DNA of 64,000 nucleotides from contig NZ_SMBX01000007.1 of assembly GCF_004342005.1 (NCBI RefSeq), positions 121,831-185,830 of the forward strand, read 5' to 3'. The notes beneath the pieces are model-generated. The model worked only from the letters and a program-made list of their open reading frames with translations. It was not told where the DNA came from and made no database searches. This document shows, piece after piece, positions 7,966 to 17,165 of the stretch. Source of the DNA: Paracandidimonas soli (GTDB lineage Bacteria; Pseudomonadota; Gammaproteobacteria; Burkholderiales; Burkholderiaceae_B). Made by a program: the position numbers and the translations under genes. How positions within the stretch are numbered: position 1 is the first letter of the stretch; every line of letters begins with the position of its first letter.

Positions 7966-8111
7966 CACGCGCCAAAACGAAGTTTCGACGTAAGTCAAAG
8001 CGCAAGCCTCGTCGTTCACGACGAGGTCAAGCGAGGCAGTGTTTTTACGGCGCCGAAGGCGCCCCCATATTGTGGCGAGAAAGCTCCCGACTTCAGGCGG
8101 GAGTGACTCAC
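7966..8111. repeat. Structured dispersed repeat, copy 1 (IS200/IS605-like or omega-RNA-like)
   Basis: A 146-bp element directly after CTGAC. Its last 112 nt (8000-8111) align without gaps to 49562-49673. Three hairpins are visible: 8007-8026 (8-bp stem, TTCA loop), 8049-8063 (GGCGCC-GAA-GGCGCC) and 8084-8103 (CTCCCG...CGGGAG), followed by the end GTGACTCAC. Copy 1 has 26 nt between CACGCGCC and the common part where copy 2 has 3. Ends with subterminal hairpins after a TTGAC-like pentamer are typical of IS200/IS605 elements and their non-autonomous derivatives, whose right ends can encode guide RNAs. No transposase, TnpB or IscB gene is present. It lies between the RraA-like and Bug genes, so it would be part of the operon mRNA. 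Confidence 0.7.
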
Positions 8112-8158
8112 CATCCTCGGCGGCAGGGCCGCCAATCAAAAACATAAGGAGACAAGCC

Positions 8159-9139
8159 ATGAAACACCTTTCCCGCTGGGGAGCCCTTTTGTGCCTCACC
8201 ATGGGCGCCGCGCTGCCGGCCACGGCATCGGCGGCGGATGTCGCGGATTCCTATCCGCAGCGCCCGGTCACCATCACGGTCGGATACGCGCCGGGCGGAG
8301 GCACCGATATCGTCGCCCGCCTGATGGCCAAGGAACTGGCCAAGACGCTGGGCCAGCCATTCGTCGTCGAGAACAAGCCCGGCGCCGCCAACAACATCGC
8401 CGTGGACGCCGTCTCGCGCGCCAAGCCCGACGGCTATACGCTGCTGCTCAGTGCGGTGACCAGCGCCGTCAACCAGTCGCTCTACAAGGACCTGAAGTTC
8501 GATTTCTCGAAGGACTTCGCACACATTGCCAAGATTTCCGAAGGCGGCTTCTATCTGGTCGTGCCGCCCAACTCGCCCGCGAACAGCCCCAAGGAGCTGG
8601 CCGACATGTTCCGCCAGGAGCCCGGCAAGCACACATTCGCCTCGTCCGGCGTAGGCACTTCCATCCACGCGACCGGCGAAATGTTCATTGCCCAAAGCAA
8701 GATCAAGGGAATCCATGTGCCTTATCGCGGCAGCTCGTTGGCGCTGACCGGCCTGATGGGCGGCGAGACGGACTATATGTTCGACAACACGGCGCTGCCG
8801 CTCATCCAGGGCGGCAAGGTGAAGGCCCTGGCTGTCTCGACCAAGGAGCGCTCTCCCCACTTGCCAGACCTGCCCACGATGCAGGAAGCCGGCTACCCCG
8901 AATTCGAGTCCACCTGGTGGTATGGCATTTCGGCGCCCGCAGGCACCCCGAAGCCGATCGTGGACAAGCTCAATGCCGCATTGATGAAGGCATTGCAGGA
9001 ACCCGAGGTGCGGGTGGCGCTGGAGCGGATCGGCAAAGTGCCGGAGCCCAACACGCCTGAAGACTACGCCACATTCATCGACAACGAACTGGTGCGCTGG
9101 AGATCGGTTGTCCAGGCTGCGGGCATGACGGCGCAGTAA
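8159..9139 (+). CDS. Bug-family periplasmic solute receptor
   Basis: About 326 residues from the ATG at 8159, which has AAGGAGA nine bases upstream. A Sec signal peptide of about 27 residues ([20 protein letters not shown], then ATASAAD) precedes [20 protein letters not shown]. Lobe motifs are [27 protein letters not shown] and [13 protein letters not shown]. All Bug landmarks are intact. It sits between the RraA-like gene and the tautomerase gene in the meta-pathway operon, so it probably captures the carboxylate substrate of that pathway. No permease genes are nearby. The structured repeat at 7966-8111 lies in its leader. Confidence 0.93.
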   Translation: MKHLSRWGALLCLTMGAALPATASAADVADSYPQRPVTITVGYAPGGGTDIVARLMAKELAKTLGQPFVVENKPGAANNIAVDAVSRAKPDGYTLLLSAVTSAVNQSLYKDLKFDFSKDFAHIAKISEGGFYLVVPPNSPANSPKELADMFRQEPGKHTFASSGVGTSIHATGEMFIAQSKIKGIHVPYRGSSLALTGLMGGETDYMFDNTALPLIQGGKVKALAVSTKERSPHLPDLPTMQEAGYPEFESTWWYGISAPAGTPKPIVDKLNAALMKALQEPEVRVALERIGKVPEPNTPEDYATFIDNELVRWRSVVQAAGMTAQ

Positions 9140-9259
9140 GCGCGCCGGCGTATCCCCGACGCATCGCAGCATACCGGGGCCCGGCCATCCGCGCAGGCCG
9201 GGCGCTGGCTTCCTGTTCCATTGCCGACTCATTCCCTGTTCATTTTTCGAGGAGCCTTC

Positions 9260-9466
9260 ATGCCCCTGATTCAAATCACCCTGATCGAAGGCCGCGACGG
9301 CGAAACGATCACGCAATGCGCCAAAGCAGTGGCGCGCACTGTCCACAACAGCCTGGGCGCTCCGTTGGAAAGCATCCGCGTGGTGGTCAATCAAGTGCCC
9401 GCTTCGCAATGGATCGTCGGCGAGCGCAGCAAGGCCGAGATCGATGCCGGCAAGGAGCGTACATGA
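9260..9466 (+). CDS. 2-hydroxymuconate (4-oxalocrotonate) tautomerase
   Basis: A 68-residue protein, close to the usual 62-70 residues of the family. After removal of Met it begins with the catalytic Pro1 ([14 protein letters not shown]). Arg11 and Arg39, which bind the substrate carboxylates, are both in place. Position 50 is Trp where classic 4-OT has Phe. The enzyme interconverts 2-hydroxymuconate and 4-oxalocrotonate in the cytosol. The ATG at 9260 is preceded by GAGGAG. Its end overlaps the hydratase start (ATGA), so the two are translationally coupled. Confidence 0.92.
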   Translation: MPLIQITLIEGRDGETITQCAKAVARTVHNSLGAPLESIRVVVNQVPASQWIVGERSKAEIDAGKERT

Positions 9467-10275
9467 GCCTGACGCCTGACATCATTGCACAGGCTGCCAA
9501 GGCGCTGCGCGACGCTGCCGCCAGCGGCCGCTTCATCGCACCGCTGCGCGAGCAATATCCGCAGATCACCGCAGAGGACGCCTACACCATCCAGGCCCTC
9601 AACATCCAGGAACGCATCCAGCAGGGCAGGCGCATCGTCGGCCGCAAGATCGGCCTGACTTCACGCGCCGTCCAGACACAGCTGGGCGTGGACCAGCCCG
9701 ACTTCGGCGCGCTGCTCGACGACATGGAGTTCGGTGACAGCGAGCCCATCCCGGCAGCCATCCTGCACCAGCCCAAGGTGGAAGCCGAGATCGCATTCGT
9801 GCTGGGACGCGACCTGCGCAGCGAGCGGCCCGGCTATGCCGAAGTGATTGGTGCGATCGACTACGCACTGCCCGCCATCGAAGTCGTGGGCAGCCGCATC
9901 GCGAACTGGGACATCCGCTTCGTCGACACGGTGGCGGACAACGCCTCCGCCGGCGCCTATGTGCTGGGAGGCACGCCGTATTCGCTGCGCGGCCTGGATC
10001 TCCGCCTGGCCGGCATGGCCATGTCGCGCGCGGGCGACCTGGTTTCCACCGGCGCCGGCGCGGCCTGCCTGGGCCACCCGCTCAACGCCGTCGTCTGGCT
10101 GGCGCGCACCATGGCGCAGTTGGGCAGCCCGCTGCGCGCCGGCGAAGTCATACTGTCCGGAGCGCTCGGTCCCATGGCTCCTGCGCAGCCCGGCGACTGG
10201 TTCGAAGCCCAGATCGAAGGCCTGGGCTCGGTACGCGCGGCATTCGATATCGCGACGCAGGAGGCGCAATCATGA
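9463..10275 (+). CDS. 2-oxopent-4-enoate hydratase (MhpD/DmpE family)
   Basis: A 270-residue member of the hydratase/decarboxylase family within the FAH fold. Landmarks are [16 protein letters not shown] near residue 55, the acidic metal-binding stretch [32 protein letters not shown], and [12 protein letters not shown] near the end. The first paralogue of the pair looks like the hydratase that converts 2-hydroxypenta-2,4-dienoate into 4-hydroxy-2-oxopentanoate; the second (10272) looks like the decarboxylase, with which DmpE forms a complex in known pathways. It overlaps both neighbours by ATGA. Confidence 0.85.
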   Translation: MSLTPDIIAQAAKALRDAAASGRFIAPLREQYPQITAEDAYTIQALNIQERIQQGRRIVGRKIGLTSRAVQTQLGVDQPDFGALLDDMEFGDSEPIPAAILHQPKVEAEIAFVLGRDLRSERPGYAEVIGAIDYALPAIEVVGSRIANWDIRFVDTVADNASAGAYVLGGTPYSLRGLDLRLAGMAMSRAGDLVSTGAGAACLGHPLNAVVWLARTMAQLGSPLRAGEVILSGALGPMAPAQPGDWFEAQIEGLGSVRAAFDIATQEAQS

Positions 10276-11039
10276 GCAAACTGGAAAACTACGCCCAGGT
10301 ACTGGACGAAGCGGCGCTGGGCAGCCAGGCGATCGCGCCTATCGATTCTGAAAATACGCTGAGCCTGGACGATGCCTATCGCATCCAGTCGTTGTCGATC
10401 GGCCGGCGCCTGGCGCGCGGCGAACGCCGCGTCGGCGTCAAGATGGGCTTCACCAGCCGGGCCAAGATGGCGCAGATGGGCCTGTCCGACATGATCTGGG
10501 GCCGGCTGACCGACGCCATGCTGCTGGAGGAAGGCGGCGAGGTGGATTCGGGACGCTTCGTGCACCCCCGCGTCGAGCCTGAAATCGCTTTTCTGCTCAA
10601 GCAGCCGCTGGCCGGCAACGTCTCCGCCCCCGAAGCGCTGGCCGCCGTGGAAGCCATTGCGCCGGCGCTGGAAATCATCGATTCCCGCTACCGCGACTTC
10701 AAATTCAACCTGCCCGAAGTCATTGCCGACAACGCCTCCTCCAGCGCCTTTGCGCTGGGCGCATGGCATACGCCGCAATGCGACTTCGGCAACCTGGGAC
10801 TGGTCATGCGCATCGACGGACGTCCGGTGCAGGTGGGATCGACCGCCGCCCTGCTTGGTCATCCGCTGCGTTCGCTGGTCGCCGCTGCACGCCTGTCCGC
10901 CGCGGTCGGAGAGCCGCTCCAGGCCGGCTGGATCGTGCTGGCCGGCGGCGCCACGCCGGCCGAATGGCTGAAGCCGGGTCAGCACGTCTCGGTACAGATG
11001 CAACAGCTGGGAAGCGCCGGATTTCAACTGCGCGCGTGA
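10272..11039 (+). CDS. 4-oxalocrotonate decarboxylase (DmpH/XylI family)
   Basis: A 255-residue paralogue of the preceding gene. Typical landmarks are [19 protein letters not shown], the metal-binding [32 protein letters not shown] and [20 protein letters not shown]. The [13 protein letters not shown] segment and the GGAT(P)AEWL ending are characteristic of 4-oxalocrotonate decarboxylases as opposed to hydratases. The enzyme removes CO2 from 2-oxohex-3-enedioate to give 2-hydroxypenta-2,4-dienoate. The start overlaps the hydratase stop. Confidence 0.86.
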   Translation: MSKLENYAQVLDEAALGSQAIAPIDSENTLSLDDAYRIQSLSIGRRLARGERRVGVKMGFTSRAKMAQMGLSDMIWGRLTDAMLLEEGGEVDSGRFVHPRVEPEIAFLLKQPLAGNVSAPEALAAVEAIAPALEIIDSRYRDFKFNLPEVIADNASSSAFALGAWHTPQCDFGNLGLVMRIDGRPVQVGSTAALLGHPLRSLVAAARLSAAVGEPLQAGWIVLAGGATPAEWLKPGQHVSVQMQQLGSAGFQLRA

Positions 11040-11065
11040 ACAGCGGGCGGCAAGGAGAGGAACTC

Positions 11066-12019
11066 ATGAGCAAGAAACGCAAAGCCGCGATCATCGGCAG
11101 CGGCAACATTGGCACGGACTTGATGATCAAGATCCTGCGCCACGGCAAGCACCTGGAAATGGCGGCCATGGTCGGCATCGATCCGGACTCGGACGGCCTG
11201 GCACGCGCCGCCCGCATGGGCGTGCCCACCACGCATGAAGGCGTGCAGGGGCTGATCGGCATGAACGGCTTTGAAGACATCGACTTCGTCTTCGACGCCA
11301 CCAGCGCCTCCGCCCATATCCGCAACGATGCCGCGCTGCGCAAGGCCAGGCCTGGCATCCGGCTGATCGACCTGACGCCGGCTGCCATCGGCCCGTACTG
11401 CATCCCCGTGGTCAACGGCGATACGCACCTGGATGCGCCCAACGTCAACATGGTCACCTGCGGCGGCCAGGCCACCATCCCGATCGTAGCCGCCGTCTCC
11501 CAGGTGGCCAAGGTGCACTACGCCGAGATCGTCGCCTCCATTGCCAGCAAGAGCGCCGGCCCAGGCACCCGCGCCAACATCGACGAATTCACCGAAACCA
11601 CCTCCAGGGCCATCGAAGCCGTCGGCGGCGCGGCCAGGGGCAAGGCCATTATCGTCTTGAATCCCGCCGAACCTCCGCTGATCATGCGCGACACCGTGTT
11701 CATCCTCAGCGAAGCGGTCGAGCCCGCGCAAGTCGAAGCCTCTATCGAGGCCATGGTCGCCAGGGTGCAGTCCTATGTGCCGGGCTACCGCCTCAAGCAG
11801 AAAGTGCAGTTCGACGAAGTCTCCCCCGACGCACCGCTGAACATCCCGGGCCACGGGCGCTTCTCGGGCCTCAAGACTTCCGTCTTCCTGGAGATCGAAG
11901 GCGCCGCCCACTACCTGCCGGCCTATGCCGGCAACCTGGACATCATGACTTCGGCAGCGCTGGCCACGGCCGAGCGCATGGCCCGGGAACTATCGGCACA
12001 GAGCAAGGAATCGGCATGA
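11066..12019 (+). CDS. mhpF: Acetaldehyde dehydrogenase (acylating), MhpF/DmpF
   Basis: A 317-residue enzyme from the ATG at 11066 (AAGGAGAGG upstream). The N-terminal NAD-binding motif is [14 protein letters not shown]. The catalytic Cys is in [14 protein letters not shown] near residue 131, and [16 protein letters not shown] is fully conserved in the family. It oxidises acetaldehyde to acetyl-CoA and is normally channelled from the aldolase MhpE, whose gene overlaps the 3' end by ATGA. It completes the lower meta-cleavage pathway. Confidence 0.95.
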   Translation: MSKKRKAAIIGSGNIGTDLMIKILRHGKHLEMAAMVGIDPDSDGLARAARMGVPTTHEGVQGLIGMNGFEDIDFVFDATSASAHIRNDAALRKARPGIRLIDLTPAAIGPYCIPVVNGDTHLDAPNVNMVTCGGQATIPIVAAVSQVAKVHYAEIVASIASKSAGPGTRANIDEFTETTSRAIEAVGGAARGKAIIVLNPAEPPLIMRDTVFILSEAVEPAQVEASIEAMVARVQSYVPGYRLKQKVQFDEVSPDAPLNIPGHGRFSGLKTSVFLEIEGAAHYLPAYAGNLDIMTSAALATAERMARELSAQSKESA

Positions 12020-13038
12020 GCACGCAGAAACTGTATATCTCCGATGTCACGCTGCGCGATGGCAGCCACGCAATCCGCCACCAGTACACGGTGGAGCAGG
12101 TACGCCAGATCGCCCGTGCGCTGGACGAAGCCAAGGTCGACAGCATCGAAGTCGCCCACGGCGACGGCCTGCAGGGCTCCAGCTTCAACTACGGCTTCGG
12201 CGCGCACTCCGATCTCGAATGGATCGAAGCTGCGGCCGATGTGATCGAGCATGCGAAGATCGCCACGCTGCTGCTGCCCGGCATCGGCACCGTGCACGAC
12301 CTGAAGGCCGCCTACGACGCCGGCGCACGCATCGTGCGTGTCGCAACCCACTGCACCGAGGCGGACGTATCCAGGCAGCACATCGAATACGCCCGCGAAC
12401 TGGGCATGGATACCGTAGGCTTTCTCATGATGAGCCACATGACCACGCCCGAGCACCTGGCGCAGCAGGCCAAGCTGATGGAAAGCTATGGCGCCACCTG
12501 CATCTACATCGTGGACTCCGGCGGCGCCATGAACATGAACGACATCCGTGCACGCATGCACGCCTTCAAGGCAACGCTGCTGCCCGAAACGGAAATCGGC
12601 ATCCACGCGCACCACAACCTCAGCCTGGGCGTGGCCAACTCCATCGCGGCCGTCGAGGAAGGCTGCCATCGCGTCGATGCCAGCCTGGCCGGCATGGGCG
12701 CCGGCGCGGGCAATGCGCCGCTGGAAGTCTTCATCGCCGCGGCCGAGAAGATGGGCTGGAACCATGGCACCGATCTGTTCAAGCTGATGAATGCAGCCGA
12801 CGACATCGTGCGCCCGCTGCAGACGCGTCCGGTCAGGGTCGACAGGGAAACGCTGGCGCTGGGCTATGCCGGCGTGTATTCGAGCTTCCTGCTGCACAGC
12901 GAAACGGCGGCTCGCAAGTACGGGCTGGAGCCGGTGGACATCCTGGTCGAACTCGGCAAGCGCCGCATGGTCGGCGGCCAGGAAGACATGATCGTCGACG
13001 TCGCCCTGGACTTGCTGGCGCGGCGGGCAGGCAACTGA
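12016..13038 (+). CDS. mhpE: 4-hydroxy-2-oxovalerate aldolase, MhpE/DmpG
   Basis: A 340-residue DRE-TIM metallolyase. It opens with [19 protein letters not shown], containing the catalytic Arg and metal-ligand Asp. [18 protein letters not shown] follows, and the metal-ligand HxH is in [28 protein letters not shown] and the C-terminal communication domain, which contacts MhpF, are present. It cleaves 4-hydroxy-2-oxopentanoate into pyruvate and acetaldehyde. It is coupled to mhpF by an ATGA overlap and followed 31 bases later by the dehydratase gene. Confidence 0.95.
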   Translation: MSTQKLYISDVTLRDGSHAIRHQYTVEQVRQIARALDEAKVDSIEVAHGDGLQGSSFNYGFGAHSDLEWIEAAADVIEHAKIATLLLPGIGTVHDLKAAYDAGARIVRVATHCTEADVSRQHIEYARELGMDTVGFLMMSHMTTPEHLAQQAKLMESYGATCIYIVDSGGAMNMNDIRARMHAFKATLLPETEIGIHAHHNLSLGVANSIAAVEEGCHRVDASLAGMGAGAGNAPLEVFIAAAEKMGWNHGTDLFKLMNAADDIVRPLQTRPVRVDRETLALGYAGVYSSFLLHSETAARKYGLEPVDILVELGKRRMVGGQEDMIVDVALDLLARRAGN

Positions 13039-13069
13039 AATTACGCAACGCAACCCAGGAAGACACATC

Positions 13070-14797
13070 ATGACCCGCTCTTACGAGGACCTGCGCAGCG
13101 CCCGCTGGTTCGCGCCCGACGATTTCCGCAGTTTCGGCCACCGCTCCCGCGTGCTGCAGATGGGCTACAACTACGACGACTGGATGGGCAAGCCGGTCAT
13201 CGCCATCATCAATACCTGGAGCGACGCCAACCAGTGCCATACTCACTTCAAGCAACGCGTCGAGGATGTCAAGCGCGGCATCCTGCAGGCCGGCGGCTTT
13301 CCGCTGGAGCTGCCCGCCATCAGCCTGTCCGAGAGCATGGTCAAGCCGACCACCATGCTCTATCGCAACTTTCTCGCCATGGAAACCGAGGAACTGCTGC
13401 GCAGCCACCCTGTTGACGGCGCCGTGCTCATGGGCGGATGCGACAAGACGACTCCCGGCCTGACCATGGGCGCGCTCTCCATGGGCCTGCCGTTCATCTA
13501 CCTGCCCGCAGGCCCGATGCTGCGCGGCAACTGGAAAGGCCAGGTGCTCGGCTCCGGTTCGGACGCCTTCAAGTACTGGGATGAACGCCGCGCCGGACGC
13601 CTGTCGGACCAGGCCTGGTCCGAAATGGAAGCCGGCATCGCGCGCAGCCACGGCACCTGCATGACCATGGGTACCGCCGCCACGATGATGGGCATCGCCG
13701 AAGCCGTCGGCCTCTCATTGCCCGGCGCATCCAGCATCCCCGCGCCCGACGCCAACCACCCGCGCATGAGCACCGCCTGTGGACGGCGCATCGTCGAAAT
13801 GGTCTGGGAAGGCCTCACCCCCGCCAGGATGCTCAGCCGCGCCAATTTCGAGAACGGCATCGCCTGCGCCATGGCCATGGGCTGCTCCACCAATGCCATC
13901 ATCCACCTCATCGCCATGTCGCGCCGCGCCGGCCATCCAGTCAGCCTCGATGACTTCGACGCCGCCAGCCGCAAAGTCCCCGTCATCGCCAACATACGCC
14001 CCAGCGGCACCCAATACCTGATGGAGGACTTCTATTACGCCGGCGGCCTGCGCGCGATGCTGCAGCGCATCCGCCGCCACCTGCACACCGAAGCGCTTAC
14101 GGTCAACGGAAAAACCCTGGGCGAGAATATCGATGGCGCAGAGGTTTATCACGACGACGTCATCCGCCCGCTGGACCAGCCCATCTATGCCGAAGGCGCG
14201 CTGGCCGTGCTGCGCGGCAATCTCGCGCCCGACGGCGTCGTCATCAAGCCCAGCGCCTGTGCGCCGCATCTGCTGCGGCATACCGGACGCGCACTGGTCT
14301 TCGACGACTATCCCAGCCTCAAGCAGGCCGTCACCGATCCCGACCTGGACGTCACCGGCGACGACATCCTCGTGCTGCGCAACGCCGGCCCCAGGGGCGC
14401 CGGCATGCCAGAATGGGGCATGCTCCCCATTCCCACCAAGCTGCTCAAGCAAGGCGTTTCGGACATGCTGCGACTTTCAGACGCGCGCATGAGCGGCACG
14501 AGCTACGGCGGCTGCCTGCTGCATTGCTCCCCAGAAGCGGCCGTGGGCGGACCGCTGGCCCTGGTCAGGACCGGCGACCTCATCACCGTCGACGTGCCTG
14601 CGCGCACGATCCATCTGGAAATCAGCGACGAAGAGATGGCGGCCCGGAAAGCCGCCTGGAAGCCGGCCGCGCCACGCTACGAGCGCGGCTACGGCTGGAT
14701 GTTCGGACAGCACATCAAGCAGGCCGACGAAGGCTGCGACTTCGATTTCCTGGAGAGCACCTTCGGCGCGCCCGTGCCCGAGCCGGATATTTTCTGA
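13070..14797 (+). CDS. IlvD/Edd-family dehydratase (sugar-acid type)
   Basis: A 575-residue Fe-S dehydratase. Cluster ligands are visible: MGGCDKTTPG near residue 125 and SHGTCMTMGTAATMMG near residue 195. The catalytic C-terminal loop DARMSGTSYGGCLLHCSPEA and NAGPRGAGMPEWGMLPIP are conserved. The WSDANQCHTHF opening places it among pentonate/hexonate dehydratases (for example L-arabinonate dehydratase) rather than the biosynthetic IlvD. It dehydrates 2,3-dihydroxy acids to 2-oxo-3-deoxy acids. As the last gene of an operon otherwise devoted to meta-cleavage products, it suggests that the entry compound is a polyhydroxylated acid. The substrate is unknown. Confidence 0.88.
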   Translation: MTRSYEDLRSARWFAPDDFRSFGHRSRVLQMGYNYDDWMGKPVIAIINTWSDANQCHTHFKQRVEDVKRGILQAGGFPLELPAISLSESMVKPTTMLYRNFLAMETEELLRSHPVDGAVLMGGCDKTTPGLTMGALSMGLPFIYLPAGPMLRGNWKGQVLGSGSDAFKYWDERRAGRLSDQAWSEMEAGIARSHGTCMTMGTAATMMGIAEAVGLSLPGASSIPAPDANHPRMSTACGRRIVEMVWEGLTPARMLSRANFENGIACAMAMGCSTNAIIHLIAMSRRAGHPVSLDDFDAASRKVPVIANIRPSGTQYLMEDFYYAGGLRAMLQRIRRHLHTEALTVNGKTLGENIDGAEVYHDDVIRPLDQPIYAEGALAVLRGNLAPDGVVIKPSACAPHLLRHTGRALVFDDYPSLKQAVTDPDLDVTGDDILVLRNAGPRGAGMPEWGMLPIPTKLLKQGVSDMLRLSDARMSGTSYGGCLLHCSPEAAVGGPLALVRTGDLITVDVPARTIHLEISDEEMAARKAAWKPAAPRYERGYGWMFGQHIKQADEGCDFDFLESTFGAPVPEPDIF

Positions 14798-14810
14798 TGG
14801 GCACAGGCTT

Positions 14811-14862
14811 GCGCTTGCACTTCAGCCGGCTCGTCCGGCACGGCCAGTCGCAGTGCAAGCGC
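14811..14862. terminator. Nested inverted repeat between convergent operons
   Basis: GCGCTTGCACT at 14811-14821 pairs with AGTGCAAGCGC at 14852-14862. A second hairpin (GCCGG at 14825-14829 with CCGGC at 14835-14839) lies in the loop. It is located between the stops of two convergent operons, but no clear U-run follows on either strand, so it may act as a Rho-dependent or mRNA 3'-end structure. Confidence 0.45.
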
Positions 14863-14885
14863 CTGATTGCAGGCGCTGCGGACGA

Positions 14886-15842
14886 TCAGGCGCTTCGCAG
14901 CGACTCGCGCGCGAGACTCAGGGTATGCTCGATGCCTTTCCGGAGATCGTACTTGGGAGCGTAGCCCAGCTCCTTGCGCGCTCGGGAGATGTCCAGGGCT
15001 CCCTTCTTGGCCGTGGGAAACTTGTCGCCATGCAGGTACCAGCCCGGAGAGGTCGACACATCGGCTCCCGGAACCAGCTCGCGAACGATGCGCGCCACAT
15101 CATCGATGGAGGGAGCCTGCCCGGTGGCGATGTGGTAGGCATCGAAACGGTGCTTGGGTTTGTCCAGCGCCAGCAGGACGCCCGCGACGGTATCGTCTAT
15201 ATACACTTGGTCCACGGCCAGATCGCCGCCCGCCTTCAGATGATAGGACTGGCCAGCCAGCGCCGCATCGATGAACACTTTGGGTACGCGGGCCCTGGGC
15301 AGATCGGGGCCATACACCCAGCACGTGCGTGTATTGATGCACTCTATCCCGTACCGGTCCGCATAGATTCGACCGTAGTGCTCCGCTGCGAGCTTGGTCA
15401 GGCCGTAGACGCTGGTGGGCTTCTGGGGATGCGTCTCGTCGATGATGTGGGCAGTGAAGTCTCCGTAGGTCTCTTCGGTACTGATGTTCACCACGCGTTT
15501 GACATCGTGGAAGCGCATGGCCTCGAAAAGATTGACCGAGCCCTCGACATTGACTCGCATTGCCTTTACAGGGATGTCGGCCGCATGCACGACACCGACG
15601 ATCGCCGCCGCATGGACCACGGCCTGGGGCTCATGCTTGCGGAAGGCCTCCATCACCTGCGACCATTCTCCCAGATCCGCTTCTACTGAAGCGAACCTGG
15701 GATAGTGCTGCCGCAACGCCGACAATTGCGGCGACATGTGTATGTCCAGACCAATGACCTCATCGCCGCGCGCCAGCAGCGCCTTGACGATACCGAGCCC
15801 CAGCCAGCCCGACGCGCCCGTTACGAGAATACGCTTCGCCAT
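14886..15842 (-). CDS. NAD-dependent epimerase/dehydratase (extended SDR)
   Basis: A 318-residue extended short-chain dehydrogenase. The N-terminal motif is ILVTGASGWLGLGIVKALLARG; ISTEETYG gives the catalytic Ser/Thr, and YGLTKLAAEHYG the Tyr-x3-Lys. TCWVYGPDLPRARVPK lies in the C-terminal substrate domain. Family members act on NDP-sugars, sugar acids or hydroxy acids, and the sequence does not decide between them. It is the last gene of the 16-kb leftward operon, nine bases after the cupin gene. The catabolic setting makes nucleotide-sugar biosynthesis less likely than oxidation of a polyol or hydroxy acid. Confidence 0.82.
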   Translation of the reverse strand: MAKRILVTGASGWLGLGIVKALLARGDEVIGLDIHMSPQLSALRQHYPRFASVEADLGEWSQVMEAFRKHEPQAVVHAAAIVGVVHAADIPVKAMRVNVEGSVNLFEAMRFHDVKRVVNISTEETYGDFTAHIIDETHPQKPTSVYGLTKLAAEHYGRIYADRYGIECINTRTCWVYGPDLPRARVPKVFIDAALAGQSYHLKAGGDLAVDQVYIDDTVAGVLLALDKPKHRFDAYHIATGQAPSIDDVARIVRELVPGADVSTSPGWYLHGDKFPTAKKGALDISRARKELGYAPKYDLRKGIEHTLSLARESLRSA

Positions 15843-15851
15843 GTCGCCTTC

Positions 15852-16262
15852 CTATTCGTCGCTCGGAGGCGTGGTGATGACGAGAAACACCAAAGGCTCC
15901 GTCCCCGTGCAATGCAGTTCGTGCACGACGCCCGGCGGGATGAAAGCAACATCTTTCGCCCTCACCACGCGGCGCTCGCCGTCGGTGATCAACACGCCCT
16001 CCCCGCTCAGCATATGGTAGATCTGCTCCTGGACCTTGTGGACATGGCTTTCCACATAGGCTCCCGGCTCGTAACACGAAATCCTGTGGTCGAAGAACTT
16101 GCTTCCCGTCAGGTCCGGAGTAACGATGGCCTTCGACAAGGCCTGGTGATAATGTCCTGGATACTCCGTCCAGAACAATTCCGCCAGATTGCGTGTTACC
16201 GCCGCGGCATAGGGCACGGCTGCATCGTTTTCTTGGGCTTGCTTGTTTGGATTGTCTTTCAT
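15852..16262 (-). CDS. Small cupin-domain protein
   Basis: A 136-residue single-domain cupin. The metal-binding motif 1 is in YVESHVHKVQEQIYHMLSGEG, with His/His/Gln-Glu ligands. Motif 2 is VAFIPPGVVHELHCTG, with the final His. It could be an isomerase, a dioxygenase or a sensor; nothing decides. It lies between an SDR gene and the epimerase gene in the same leftward transcription unit, with a 45-nt gap upstream and nine nt downstream. Confidence 0.8.
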   Translation of the reverse strand: MKDNPNKQAQENDAAVPYAAAVTRNLAELFWTEYPGHYHQALSKAIVTPDLTGSKFFDHRISCYEPGAYVESHVHKVQEQIYHMLSGEGVLITDGERRVVRAKDVAFIPPGVVHELHCTGTEPLVFLVITTPPSDE

Positions 16263-16307
16263 GGCTTGTCTACCTTGTTGACGAATGGAATTGGATTCGA
16301 AAACCGA

Positions 16308-17165
16308 TCAGGCCGGCTTTCCTTGTATGTCGATGGGCGGCTCGGCCGTCCAGGTGGAATCATTGGCCAACTGCGGCCAGCCTATGGGATCGGCGGCATC
16401 CATGGGCGCGGATGCATTCCAGCGAGTTGCGGTCACGCGGCGGCCATGCATGCCTCCAGAAGCCTCGGATGCCAGCCAGCAGACGGGTGGAGCCACCAGT
16501 GCGGGAGATATCAGGGCATCTTGCCTCGCCTTTTCTTCTCGTCTTGCCATAGGCGTATCCACCGGCCCGCCCGGATTCAGGACATTGACGGTGATCGGAG
16601 TGCCCCGCAGATCCGCCGCCATTACCGCCGAGGCCGACTCCAGGGCGGCCTTCGACATGGCGTAGGGCAGGAACCCGGGGCGCAGCATGGCTGTCAGGCT
16701 AGTGCCGACGTTGACTATCCTGCCCCAGTGCCGGTTGAACATCGGCAGTAGCGCCAAGGCGAGCGCAATGGGTGCATGCGCATTGATGTCCATGAATCTC
16801 TGCAGTATCGATGCATCGATCTCGTCCAGTCTCAACGAACGCTTGTAGTAGTCCGGCCGGATGCTGCCCATGCCTACGCCCGCATTATTGATTAGCGCAG
16901 TCAAGCCGCCGAAGTGCCGCAGGACCGCCTCCACAACCGCATCTCTTCCCGACTGAAGCGCCAGATCCGCCTCCACTTGCACCAGGGCTCCCGGCCAGGC
17001 CTGCGAGGCTTCGGCAAATACGGCGGGCCGGCGCGCCACTGCCAGGACATGGTGCCCCTGCTCCAGCAAGGACCGTACCAACTCGCGGCCGATGCCTCCC
17101 GCCGCGCCAGTCACCACGGTAACGGGGCGTCCTGCAACGCCTGCGGGATCAGGCCGCCGGTCCAT
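16308..17165 (-). CDS. Classical SDR oxidoreductase
   Basis: A 285-residue short-chain dehydrogenase. The cofactor motif is VTVVTGAAGGIGRELV, INNAGVGMGS is conserved, and the catalytic Ser and YAMSK (Tyr-x3-Lys) are near residues 152-170. After the usual end near residue 250 there is a tail of about 30 residues. The start overlaps the 3' end of the Old Yellow Enzyme gene by 17 nt. A hydroxyacyl-CoA or polyol dehydrogenase role is plausible in this operon, but the substrate cannot be determined. Confidence 0.85.
   Translation of the reverse strand: MDRRPDPAGVAGRPVTVVTGAAGGIGRELVRSLLEQGHHVLAVARRPAVFAEASQAWPGALVQVEADLALQSGRDAVVEAVLRHFGGLTALINNAGVGMGSIRPDYYKRSLRLDEIDASILQRFMDINAHAPIALALALLPMFNRHWGRIVNVGTSLTAMLRPGFLPYAMSKAALESASAVMAADLRGTPITVNVLNPGGPVDTPMARREEKARQDALISPALVAPPVCWLASEASGGMHGRRVTATRWNASAPMDAADPIGWPQLANDSTWTAEPPIDIQGKPA

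Noticed and set aside
8119..8133. GGCGGCAGGGCCGCC hairpin after structured repeat copy 1
   Set aside because: It is not shared by copy 2 and is probably a chance GC-rich structure in the Bug leader.
12219..13073. A 284-codon frame over mhpE
   Set aside because: Low-complexity Arg/His/Gly translation in a shifted frame of a strongly conserved aldolase.
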